Shown: piece after piece, positions 1 to 5,558 of the stretch
Layout: each line of letters begins with the position of its first letter
How positions within the stretch are numbered: position 1 is the stretch's first letter
NCBI GenBank assembly: GCA_002788755.1
Contig: PFRW01000058.1
Location: forward strand, 1 to 10,725
DNA: 10,725 nt
Direction: 5' to 3'
Source of the DNA: Candidatus Peregrinibacteria bacterium CG_4_9_14_0_2_um_filter_41_14
Lineage (GTDB): Bacteria > Patescibacteriota > Gracilibacteria > UBA1369 > UM-FILTER-41-14
The notes under the pieces: model-generated
Seen by the model: the letters and a program-made list of their open reading frames with translations, nothing else
What the model was told of the DNA's origin: nothing
The model's database searches: none
Program-made: the position numbers and the translations under genes

Positions 1-77
1 TTTCGACACTTCCCTAAAGTCCATTATGCAGCTGCTGCAAAAGAAAAATTTAACCTTGTCTTATGAATTTTTGTAGA
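1..77 (+). other. 3' end of an upstream reading frame (frame ambiguous)
   Basis: Two plus-strand frames are open from the window edge. One ends at a TGA at 64-66 with the last residues KEKFNLVL. The other ends at a TAG at 75-77 with the last residues NLTLSYEFL. Either could be the tail of a gene lying mostly outside the window, and a weak terminator-like hairpin follows at 129-151. The second frame has the more regular helical pattern (SLKSIMQLLQKK), but too little is visible to choose, and I do not recognise a family. Confidence 0.3.
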
Positions 78-313
78 ATGTCAGTTGTATTATATTGACT
101 TATTCATAATAGCATTATCTCATTATATATTCCAGGATGCTGGGAATTTTGTTGAAATATGAAGACTTTTAATGCCCATCCGCACACAGCCATACACTCT
201 CTTTGTACATATACTGGTATCGTGGAAGTCATCAGTTTGGGGTAGACTGTAAGATAAGGTCCTGAAAAAGAGGTCTTGTCAACAAATATTAAATAATAAA
301 TAACAAAAATATT
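78..313. other. AT-rich intergenic region upstream of the surface-protein gene
   Basis: All six frames carry frequent stops, so I see no gene here. Apart from the hairpin at 129-151, it holds a TTGACT at 95-100 without a convincing -10 partner. A degenerate 7-base direct repeat (GGTCCTG / GGTCTTG) lies near 259-280. The last 33 bases before the ATG at 314 are strongly AT-rich, with no Shine-Dalgarno. A promoter for the 314 gene must lie here, but I cannot place it confidently. Confidence 0.5.
129..151 (+). terminator. weak intrinsic-terminator-like hairpin
   Basis: ATTCCAG at 129-135 pairs with CTGGGAAT at 140-147 around a GATG loop, with one bulged G. A short T stretch (147-150) follows. 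The stem is only 7 bp and the T run is short, so this is a marginal terminator for whatever gene ends at 66 or 77. Confidence 0.33.
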
Positions 314-1801
314 ATGAAAGGAACTAACAAGCTTTCAGCAGTCATTTTAAGTTTAACACTTATACTTGGACTGGCTGGGCAGGCTACTTTATTTGCGGCT
401 ATAGACCCGGGATTGGGCGCGGCGGCAAGTTTTTCAATTATTGCTCAAACATCAATAACGGGTACGGGAACTGTATCCGGGGATGTTGAGATAAATAGTA
501 CCGGTGCCGGCATTACAGGGTTAACCGACGCCATGGTAGGTGGCTCCATAACTTCTTCCGACGGAGTTGCACCAAGTACGGCAACCTTAAATCCTACTGT
601 TCAGGCTAACCTTTCAACTACAAACGACAACATAGCCGGACAAGCGGCAACCGATAGTATCGGTCCCGTCCTTGATGGCTTAACTCTTACACCCGGCGTT
701 TACGATATTGGAGCCGGACGATTAAACGGTGGCGTGCTTACCCTTGATGGGGCAGGCGTCTACATTTTAAGAGCATCCAGTGATTTGGTCTCTTCCGGTA
801 CAATTAGTTTAACTAATGGTGCTAGAGCTTGTGATGTATTTTGGAAAGTTAACACCTTGGCAACTATTAACGGCAGTTCGTTTGTAGGAACAATTATTGC
901 CGGAACAGGTGTTCATTTTGGTGCGAATGTTACCTTGGATGGTCGAGCTTTAGCCTTGGGTGGTGATGTAACATTGCTTAATGATACTATTTCGGGACCA
1001 ACATGTGCGGCAGTTCCTGTCCCAGTTCCTGTCCCTGCACCTACGCCTGCTTCTGCCACACTTCATGTCATTAAGACTGTGATCAACGACAATGGCGGCA
1101 CAGCGGTTGCTTCTGACTTTACGCTTAATGTTACCGGTACCAATGTCTCAAATCCTTCTTTTGCCGGTTCGGCAACAGGTGTGGATGTAACAATGGATGC
1201 TGGTGCTTATACAGTAACAGAGCCGGTTGTTTCAGCCGGATATTTACAGACAAGTTCCGCTGACTGTTCCGGAACACTTGCAGCAGGCGAAACCAAGACC
1301 TGTACCATTACCAATGATGACATTGCAGTCGCAGCTGCAGCCCCAAGTGCACCACGACTTATCGTTAACAAAATCGTCGTTAACGACAACGGCGGTACTA
1401 ATGTTGTTTCTGATTTTCCCCTCTTTATTGACGGTGACAGCGTGACATCGGGAGTTGAAAACACAAGCACAGTAGGATTACACACAGTTACTGAAACTTC
1501 TAATAGTAGCTATTTAGCTACCTTTGGTGGCGATTGCGCCGCAGACGGCACCGTTACTCTTGCTCTGGACGATGTAAAAACTTGTACCATTACCAACAAC
1601 GATATTGCCCCAGTTTTAGAAGTTACCACATCTGTGCCTACTATTTTTCAAACCGCTGTTGTAAATACAACCGTGCCTAAACTACCAAATACAGGGCTTG
1701 CTCCTAGCGAAAATAATGTTCCTTGGAATGTTGTTGTTCCAACCGGCATCTTTGCAATTTTGAGCCTTGCCTATTTTATTCGCAGAAAACAAACAGCTTA
1801 A
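314..1801 (+). CDS. secreted DUF3494 (ice-binding-like) surface protein with LPNTG sorting signal
   Basis: The 495-residue protein starts with a signal peptide (residues 1-29, cleavage likely near FAA-IDPG). Residues 32-231 match the DUF3494/ice-binding-like beta-solenoid family: an AASF-SIIAQTSITGTG start, GDV, TLNP, LTPGVYDIGAG and VFWKV...F.GTIIA segments. A proline-valine linker follows (234-247), then two homologous beta domains (about 248-338 and 347-432). Each contains a VxNDNGGTxVxSDF segment, ends in TCTITN(D/N)DIA, and has a likely disulfide cysteine pair (318/330 and 408/424). The C-terminus is a classic sorting signal: LPNTG at 457-461, a hydrophobic segment at about 471-488 and the tail RRKQTA. 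The sortase gene follows directly. Proteins of this family bind ice or act as adhesins; I infer a cell-wall-attached surface protein and cannot tell whether it binds ice. The start is the only ATG ahead of the signal peptide. Confidence 0.9.
   Translation: MKGTNKLSAVILSLTLILGLAGQATLFAAIDPGLGAAASFSIIAQTSITGTGTVSGDVEINSTGAGITGLTDAMVGGSITSSDGVAPSTATLNPTVQANLSTTNDNIAGQAATDSIGPVLDGLTLTPGVYDIGAGRLNGGVLTLDGAGVYILRASSDLVSSGTISLTNGARACDVFWKVNTLATINGSSFVGTIIAGTGVHFGANVTLDGRALALGGDVTLLNDTISGPTCAAVPVPVPVPAPTPASATLHVIKTVINDNGGTAVASDFTLNVTGTNVSNPSFAGSATGVDVTMDAGAYTVTEPVVSAGYLQTSSADCSGTLAAGETKTCTITNDDIAVAAAAPSAPRLIVNKIVVNDNGGTNVVSDFPLFIDGDSVTSGVENTSTVGLHTVTETSNSSYLATFGGDCAADGTVTLALDDVKTCTITNNDIAPVLEVTTSVPTIFQTAVVNTTVPKLPNTGLAPSENNVPWNVVVPTGIFAILSLAYFIRRKQTA
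1055..1609 (+). repeat. two tandem beta-domain repeats inside the surface-protein gene
   Basis: Residues 248-338 (1055-1327) and 347-432 (1352-1609) are diverged copies of one domain, resembling prealbumin-like or SpaA-like stalk domains. Conservation is visible in DNA as well as protein: the segments coding for NDNGGT and for TCTITN are nearly the same. They probably serve as a stalk holding the DUF3494 domain away from the membrane. Confidence 0.75.
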
Positions 1802-1821
1802 ACTAAGCATTGGGAAAATTT

Positions 1822-2400
1822 ATGCAACCGAAAATCTTATCAAAACGAGTGCTGTTAATAGTTATCCCCTTGGGGATCATGCTCATTACAGCACTCTTTG
1901 GTTGTTCGGCATCGCTTTTAAAAGATTTTCCTGAAGAAAAAGTGAGTTTTGGCCTGCCGGTGCACCTTAAAATTCCGGCGATTGGCGTTGATGCTCCTGT
2001 TATTTCTGTGGGCCTTACGTCCGACGGAGCAATGGATGTGCCAAAAGATCCTATAGAAGTAGCATGGTATGATCGCGGACCGCGCCCCGGAGAGAATGGC
2101 AGTTCTGTAATTGCCGGACACTACGGCTGGAAAAATAATTTACCGGCAGTGTTTGATGATTTACATAAATTAGTCAAAGGCGACAAGATCTCCGTTGAAG
2201 ACGATAAAGGCGTAGTTACCACTTTTGTTGTACGTGAAATTCGCATCTATGACAAAGATCAGGATGCATCAGATGTGTTTGGCTCCAACGACGGCAAAGT
2301 ACACCTTAATCTTATTACTTGCACGGGAGCTTGGAATAATGAAGAAAAGACATTCTCCAAGCGACTTATTGTTTTTACGGATCAGGGGGTAGACTCATAG
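1822..2400 (+). CDS. class F-like sortase
   Basis: A cysteine transpeptidase of 192 residues that should cleave the LPNTG signal of the preceding protein and join it to the envelope. The catalytic triad is visible: His100 in IAGHYG, Cys167 in LITCTG and Arg181 in KRLIVF. The segments IPAIGVDAPV, LTSDGAMDVP and RPGENGSSVIAGH are typical of class F (and the related D/E) sortases. The N-terminus has one hydrophobic helix (about 10-28) ending in ALFGCS. This could be a membrane anchor or a poor lipobox with an unusual Phe at -2. The reading frame extends back to a TTG at 1810, but the ATG at 1822 gives a natural membrane-anchor start. It lies 20 bases after the surface-protein stop, so the two are very likely co-transcribed. 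The class assignment is less certain than the sortase call. Confidence 0.9.
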   Translation: MQPKILSKRVLLIVIPLGIMLITALFGCSASLLKDFPEEKVSFGLPVHLKIPAIGVDAPVISVGLTSDGAMDVPKDPIEVAWYDRGPRPGENGSSVIAGHYGWKNNLPAVFDDLHKLVKGDKISVEDDKGVVTTFVVREIRIYDKDQDASDVFGSNDGKVHLNLITCTGAWNNEEKTFSKRLIVFTDQGVDS

Positions 2401-2418
2401 ATGGCAATCTGTTATAAT
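2390..2418 (+). promoter_or_regulatory. extended -10 promoter for the four-helix membrane protein
   Basis: TAGACT at 2390-2395 (4 of 6 to TTGACA), a 17-base spacer and a perfect TATAAT at 2413-2418. A TG one base upstream of the hexamer gives an extended -10. The -10 ends 27 bases before the ATG at 2445, implying a leader of about 20 bases. The -35 overlaps the end of the sortase gene. Confidence 0.72.
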
Positions 2419-2426
2419 ACCAAGAT
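2404..2426 (+). repeat. 23-base promoter element, copy 1
   Basis: This block reads GCAATCTG, one variable base, TATAAT with the last T followed by two variable positions, then CAAGAT. It matches 3409-3431 at 20 of 23 positions. The identity extends 8 bases beyond the -10 into the start-site region, more than a shared sigma-factor consensus needs, and both copies sit at the same distance from their ATG. Confidence 0.6.
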
Positions 2427-2444
2427 GTCATCTAACCAAACATC

Positions 2445-2822
2445 ATGAAACTAAAAGATAACTTTCTCGTTGCTAACACTGCAATTTTTGCCTCTGTCGC
2501 AGTTATGCATCTTATGCGAATCGTCTTTGATACTACCGTAAGCGTTGGGGGTTTTGATTTAGAAATGTGGCTTTCCGGCGTTGCTATTGTTGTTATGGGC
2601 GGATTAGCATGGGCTAACTGGACTGTGCTTAAAGAAAGCACAAAACAACCGTTGGCAAAATTACTTCTTGGATTGTTTTGCTTAGACGCTTTTGCCGTTT
2701 TTTACTCTTGGGTGGGCAGATTGGAATATTGGGGCTTTACCAATGATCAATTCGGCATGTTCCTCATTTTAGATTTGGTGGTTGTTGCTGGGTTAGCTAT
2801 CTACCTGAACAAGCGAAAATAA
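2445..2822 (+). CDS. small four-helix integral membrane protein, function unknown
   Basis: The 125-residue protein has four hydrophobic segments at about 5-25, 41-61, 70-90 and 104-121, short loops and a positively charged tail (LNKRK). The first helix carries HLMRIVFD and the second starts after DLEMWLSG, a layout I associate with uncharacterised small membrane proteins of CPR genomes. I see no catalytic or transport motif. The ATG at 2445 is placed 27 bases after a clear TATAAT and has no Shine-Dalgarno. The gene is monocistronic, with its own promoter and a terminator at 2845-2873. Confidence 0.8.
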   Translation: MKLKDNFLVANTAIFASVAVMHLMRIVFDTTVSVGGFDLEMWLSGVAIVVMGGLAWANWTVLKESTKQPLAKLLLGLFCLDAFAVFYSWVGRLEYWGFTNDQFGMFLILDLVVVAGLAIYLNKRK

Positions 2823-2844
2823 TTAGTTTTTTTGAGACCACAAG

Positions 2845-2873
2845 CACCGCCCGGACAAGCTGGGCGTGTTTTT
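2845..2873 (+). terminator. intrinsic terminator of the four-helix membrane protein gene
   Basis: A GC-rich hairpin has its left arm at 2846-2854 and its right arm CTGGGCGTG at 2860-2868. There is one bulged C and one G-T wobble, the loop is ACAAG, and TTTTT follows at 2869-2873. It lies 23 bases after the plus-strand stop. On the minus strand there is no U run after the stem, so it should act in the plus direction only. Confidence 0.75.
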
Positions 2874-2883
2874 GTATTGACTA

Positions 2884-3330
2884 CTACCGTCCATAAAAAT
2901 TCTTAAAATCTACTAAAGTACTCTTGCCACCAATCGAAAGCGCAAAACGTCGTTTTTGATTGGGTGTTTTATAATAGATACCACTACTAAATAGGCCGGT
3001 TTTAATATCAAATTCCGAGAGTGCGGCAATTTCCATCGCATACTCATCTTTATTAAGTGACCAGTCGTTAAATAAAGAAAGCAGTTTGGTCTCCAAGTCG
3101 GCAATTGTTGTTTCCGCATTTGTGAGCATAGCTTGTAAACCATCGGTAATACTCTGACCATCTATATGGTATTTGGTTGTTGTTACATAGTTGCCCGCGC
3201 CCTCCAATTTAGAAATAGGAATAAAAAACAGATATTTTTTTGTTCCCAAGCAAACTCCGGAAACAACGCCACCGGCAATAAGTGTAGCTTTTGGCGCAAA
3301 TACATAATCTTTTGTTTCTATAATTGGCAT
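2884..3330 (-). CDS. hypothetical protein, 148 residues
   Basis: A soluble protein of unknown family. From the ATG at 3330 it begins MPIIETKDYVF, followed by a beta-rich first third with a GGVVSGVCLGTKKYLFFIP stretch. A helical middle follows (about residues 70-105), then a second beta part ending LVDFKNFYGR. The alternation of strands and one long helix is reminiscent of a PH-like fold, but I do not recognise it. The frame can be extended to a TTG at 3363, but that codon lies inside the predicted -10 hexamer and could not be on the transcript. The ATG at 3330 lies 28 bases from the -10, the distance seen at neighbouring genes. It converges on the membrane protein gene and diverges from the gene at 3450. 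Confidence 0.65.
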   Translation of the reverse strand: MPIIETKDYVFAPKATLIAGGVVSGVCLGTKKYLFFIPISKLEGAGNYVTTTKYHIDGQSITDGLQAMLTNAETTIADLETKLLSLFNDWSLNKDEYAMEIAALSEFDIKTGLFSSGIYYKTPNQKRRFALSIGGKSTLVDFKNFYGR

Positions 3331-3357
3331 ATTTTTGTTTGGTGAAATTACCTTACT

Positions 3358-3386
3358 ATTCAAGCATTTAGGACGGTGGATGTCAA
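3358..3386 (-). promoter_or_regulatory. promoter of the minus-strand hypothetical gene
   Basis: On the minus strand: a perfect TTGACA (3386-3381), 17-base spacer, and TTGAAT as -10 (3363-3358) preceded by TGC, an extended -10. Transcription should start near 3351, giving a leader of about 20 bases before the ATG at 3330. This decides the start against the upstream TTG. Confidence 0.65.
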
Positions 3387-3394
3387 AGGTGGTA

Positions 3395-3423
3395 TGGATT
3401 AATACTCAGCAATCTGCTATAAT
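3395..3423 (+). promoter_or_regulatory. extended -10 promoter of the 302-residue gene
   Basis: A perfect TATAAT at 3418-3423 preceded by TGC (extended -10). The -35 position, 17 bases upstream, reads TGGATT, a weak match, so the extended -10 probably carries recognition. The -10 ends 27 bases before the ATG at 3450, exactly as at 2445. It stands back to back with the minus-strand promoter at 3358-3386. Confidence 0.68.
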
Positions 3424-3431
3424 TACAAGAT
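3409..3431 (+). repeat. 23-base promoter element, copy 2
   Basis: It matches 2404-2426 at 20 of 23 positions, including GCAATCTG before the -10 and CAAGAT over the expected start site. Outside the block the two upstream regions do not resemble each other. Confidence 0.6.
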
Positions 3432-3449
3432 ATATTTAATATAATTTGA

Positions 3450-4358
3450 ATGAGCTTCCAAGACAAAACAGCACACACATATTACGAACCAGAGACAGTT
3501 AAAGATGTTCAGTCCCAAAGCCCTGAGACTACCGCTGCACAAGAAAGACTAAATTTAGGCGAGAACATTACAGATTCACTCGTGAGTCAGTTAAATACTC
3601 TTAGGGATGCAAATACATATCCTAAGAGTTACAAAGAAATACTCATTACTGATTTAAATAATAAAGAGGTTCAAAAGATTGCCGGTATCAATGAAATTTC
3701 TCCTGCCGACTTTTCTACTATTCATGACTTTGTAGAGCGACTACAGTGTATTGTTGGCGTCAAAGATGATGGTTTTTACGGTAATCAAACATCTAATGCG
3801 GTAAAAAAATATTTAAAGACAGTCGATACTACAAAGTCTAGTATTGAAGGGCTATCGGCAAGAGAAAGGCTACTGGTTAGTCAATATCTAGGTGGTAATG
3901 AAGGGGCTTCCAATTTTAGAGTAGTAAAAAATGAAGGTATTGGTCTTTTAAAAGAGTCTATAATGGCATTTACAGATGATTTTAAAACATCAGACTTGCC
4001 TAATTTAGATCAAGCTCAATCTACCGATGAAATGTTGGCAAAATATATCGACCCGCAATACACATCACTACTACAACCCGGAACAGTAGTATATCTACCG
4101 CCCGGAACCTTTGTGATCATGAATTATAATACAAATAAGCTAATGTTTGCCACCAATAAAATAAACCAAGATCAGCTTACAACTCTTAGCCCGCAAGACT
4201 TCATCGTCAAAAATAAGTTTAACACCAACCAAGTATTGGAAGAGAAATACAAAGCAAAGCCAACTGAAAAAGGTAGCGTTACACCAGCGCAAGCAGTTGA
4301 TATTGATAATTTAATTGCAAATGCCAATCACGAAATTTTTGAGAGTCCGTCATTATAG
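3450..4358 (+). CDS. hypothetical protein with a peptidoglycan-binding-like motif
   Basis: The 302-residue protein has no signal peptide or membrane helix. Residues about 93-123 contain VERLQ...GVKDDGFYGNQTSNAVKKYL, which follows the PG_binding_1 pattern (LQ, then DG-F/Y-G-x-x-T-x-x-AV). No attached hydrolase is visible. The N-terminal 60 residues are polar and probably disordered. A later segment, PGTVVYLPPGTFVIMNYN (211-228), looks like a short beta unit. A PG_binding-like motif in a protein without an export signal may mean non-classical export, or that the motif has been reused for another purpose. The ATG is set by the promoter spacing and there is no Shine-Dalgarno. Base composition is AT-rich compared with recQ. 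Confidence 0.7.
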   Translation: MSFQDKTAHTYYEPETVKDVQSQSPETTAAQERLNLGENITDSLVSQLNTLRDANTYPKSYKEILITDLNNKEVQKIAGINEISPADFSTIHDFVERLQCIVGVKDDGFYGNQTSNAVKKYLKTVDTTKSSIEGLSARERLLVSQYLGGNEGASNFRVVKNEGIGLLKESIMAFTDDFKTSDLPNLDQAQSTDEMLAKYIDPQYTSLLQPGTVVYLPPGTFVIMNYNTNKLMFATNKINQDQLTTLSPQDFIVKNKFNTNQVLEEKYKAKPTEKGSVTPAQAVDIDNLIANANHEIFESPSL

Positions 4359-4373
4359 TTATATTTAACCAGT

Positions 4374-4400
4374 AACTTTTCTTAACAAAACGTAAACCAT
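4374..4400 (+). repeat. 27-base intergenic repeat, copy 1
   Basis: AACTTTTCTTAACAAAACGT followed by AAACCAT. It is identical to 5506-5532 at 25 of 27 positions. This copy starts 16 bases after the stop of the preceding gene and ends 4 bases before the ATG at 4405. Confidence 0.6.
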
Positions 4401-4457
4401 TAATATGCCACACACCTACCAAGTGAATTTGAATTCAGTGACGATCTTGCCCCAGAA

Positions 4458-5162
4458 GTGACGGGTGAGGAAGGGCGTCTTTATAGAGTTAATTTGCACG
4501 GCAAGGAATATTTTGTAAAGAAATGGCATGGGAGTCATAGACGTATGACGTATGCAAATCCCGATACCAATTTTTCACACCACTCACCTTATGAGCACAA
4601 GATGCTATATTACGAATATAAGATCATCAATACACTATTCCCAGATCAGACACCGGTTTTAGCGACTGCCTATGATCCTCGTATAAAAAAGAATCCTCAG
4701 ACAGGTGCACATGAGTTTGATGGAAAATTCGGTAAGCCAGTCACGGTAATTGAGGCTATTCCAGTAGAATTGGCAGTGGCAAAAGATATTGAACATATTA
4801 AAAGAGAGGCCTATGGTCGAGCCCGTCAGGTTATTAGACTTGAGGAAGATAATGACGTTAATACAGGGGGTGACAGCCCCTTACATCCCGTTGCATTGGC
4901 TGATGACACAATTCATCAACTGCTGGGAACAAAAACATTCAGACACTCGGATTATGGAGCTTCCTTACCGCTAGGAGAGCATCCTCTGATTAGTCAGTTT
5001 ACTAATTATGGAATAGTGCCTATTCATCCATCTCTGAATATTATTCCAACCAAAATGACTAACGGTGTTATTAGTGATGGTGTGTTTTTAGAGTTAACCA
5101 TTAAAGATTCTGCATTATTAAATGCAAAAAATTATACAGGAGAAAGGTCAAGAATATTTTGA
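4458..5162 (+). CDS. 5' part of a probably frameshifted gene; kinase-fold-like N-terminus
   Basis: The 234-residue frame starts at a GTG only because the better beginning is out of frame. The same frame is open and protein-like back to 4404 (…SDDLAPE-VTGEEG), while the only nearby ATG (4405) lies in another frame. The N-terminal part resembles a protein-kinase-like N-lobe: RLYRVNLHGKEYFVKKW, with Lys21 as the possible beta-3 lysine and Glu53 in YYEYKIINTLFP as the possible helix-C glutamate. No HxDxxxxN or DFG motif is visible, so kinase activity is not supported. The end reads DGVFLELTIKDSALLNAK and then runs into 12 unconvincing codons and a TGA, while the next frame continues naturally. 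I take this as the larger part of one gene spanning 4405-5505. Two separate overlapping genes remain possible. Confidence 0.6.
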   Translation: MTGEEGRLYRVNLHGKEYFVKKWHGSHRRMTYANPDTNFSHHSPYEHKMLYYEYKIINTLFPDQTPVLATAYDPRIKKNPQTGAHEFDGKFGKPVTVIEAIPVELAVAKDIEHIKREAYGRARQVIRLEEDNDVNTGGDSPLHPVALADDTIHQLLGTKTFRHSDYGASLPLGEHPLISQFTNYGIVPIHPSLNIIPTKMTNGVISDGVFLELTIKDSALLNAKNYTGERSRIF

Positions 5163-5505
5163 TCGTAAAATTAAAAATAATTTAGCCCGCTATGAGTTAA
5201 CGAAAATTATAAATGGGATTTATTGCGATGCAAAATTTAAAATTACAGGCAAGGATGCCAGTCAGCATACCGAAAGTGAGATGCACAGTTTGATGGGGAA
5301 GGTTTTTGTGATGTGTGAGCTAGTTAAAAGGGCATGGAAAGGAGCAGAAGAAAAAGAATTTGAGGAATTTATTGCATATTTGCAAAATGCGGCACCTCGA
5401 GGTGATTGGACTGCATCTTGGCAAGCGGATGAAAATGACAATGTCCGCTTAGACAAACTTATAAAATACATAAAAGAGTGGATTGCCGCCGGCGAACCTC
5501 AATAG
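5122..5505 (+). pseudogene. 3' part of the frameshifted gene (or a separate small gene)
   Basis: The 127-residue frame overlaps the previous one by 41 bases, in the +1 frame. Its own ATG follows a TAA immediately upstream (5119-5121), with no promoter or Shine-Dalgarno. The protein is helical, beginning MQKIIQEKGQEYFDRKIKNN and ending in LIKYIKEWIAAGEPQ. Removing one A from the run of six at 5126-5131 joins the two frames as …ALLNAK-IIQEKGQEYFDRK…, one continuous helix. Together with the out-of-frame start at 4405, this points to a gene with two single-base indels. It may be a real pseudogene or an assembly error. The function of the whole protein is unknown. Confidence 0.55.
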
Positions 5506-5532
5506 AACTTTTTTTAACAAAACTTAAACCAT
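5506..5532 (+). repeat. 27-base intergenic repeat, copy 2
   Basis: AACTTTTTTTAACAAAACTT followed by AAACCAT, 25 of 27 identical to 4374-4400. It begins at the base after the TAG at 5503-5505 and lies just ahead of recQ, where its TTAACA (5514-5519) could act as a -35. Confidence 0.6.
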
Positions 5533-5544
5533 CCATGCTAACAT
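5514..5544 (+). promoter_or_regulatory. possible recQ promoter
   Basis: TAACAT at 5539-5544 preceded by TGC forms an extended -10. TTAACA at 5514-5519 could be a -35, with a long 19-base spacer. Initiation near 5551 would leave about 8 bases before the ATG at 5559 or 23 before the ATG at 5574. The latter agrees with the leaders of the other genes. Confidence 0.45.
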
Positions 5545-5558
5545 AGGTTCATCTTCTA

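Noticed and set aside
1207..1485. Overlapping frames on both strands inside the surface-protein gene
   Set aside because: They lie wholly inside a gene with clear domain structure and show no promoter, domain or natural end.
1810..1821. TTG start for the sortase, four codons upstream
   Set aside because: The ATG at 1822 gives a normal membrane-anchor N-terminus; the TTG has no Shine-Dalgarno and adds nothing conserved.
3331..3363. TTG start giving 11 extra residues to the minus-strand hypothetical protein
   Set aside because: The codon is part of the predicted -10 hexamer, so it should not be on the message; the ATG at 3330 fits the spacing of neighbouring genes.
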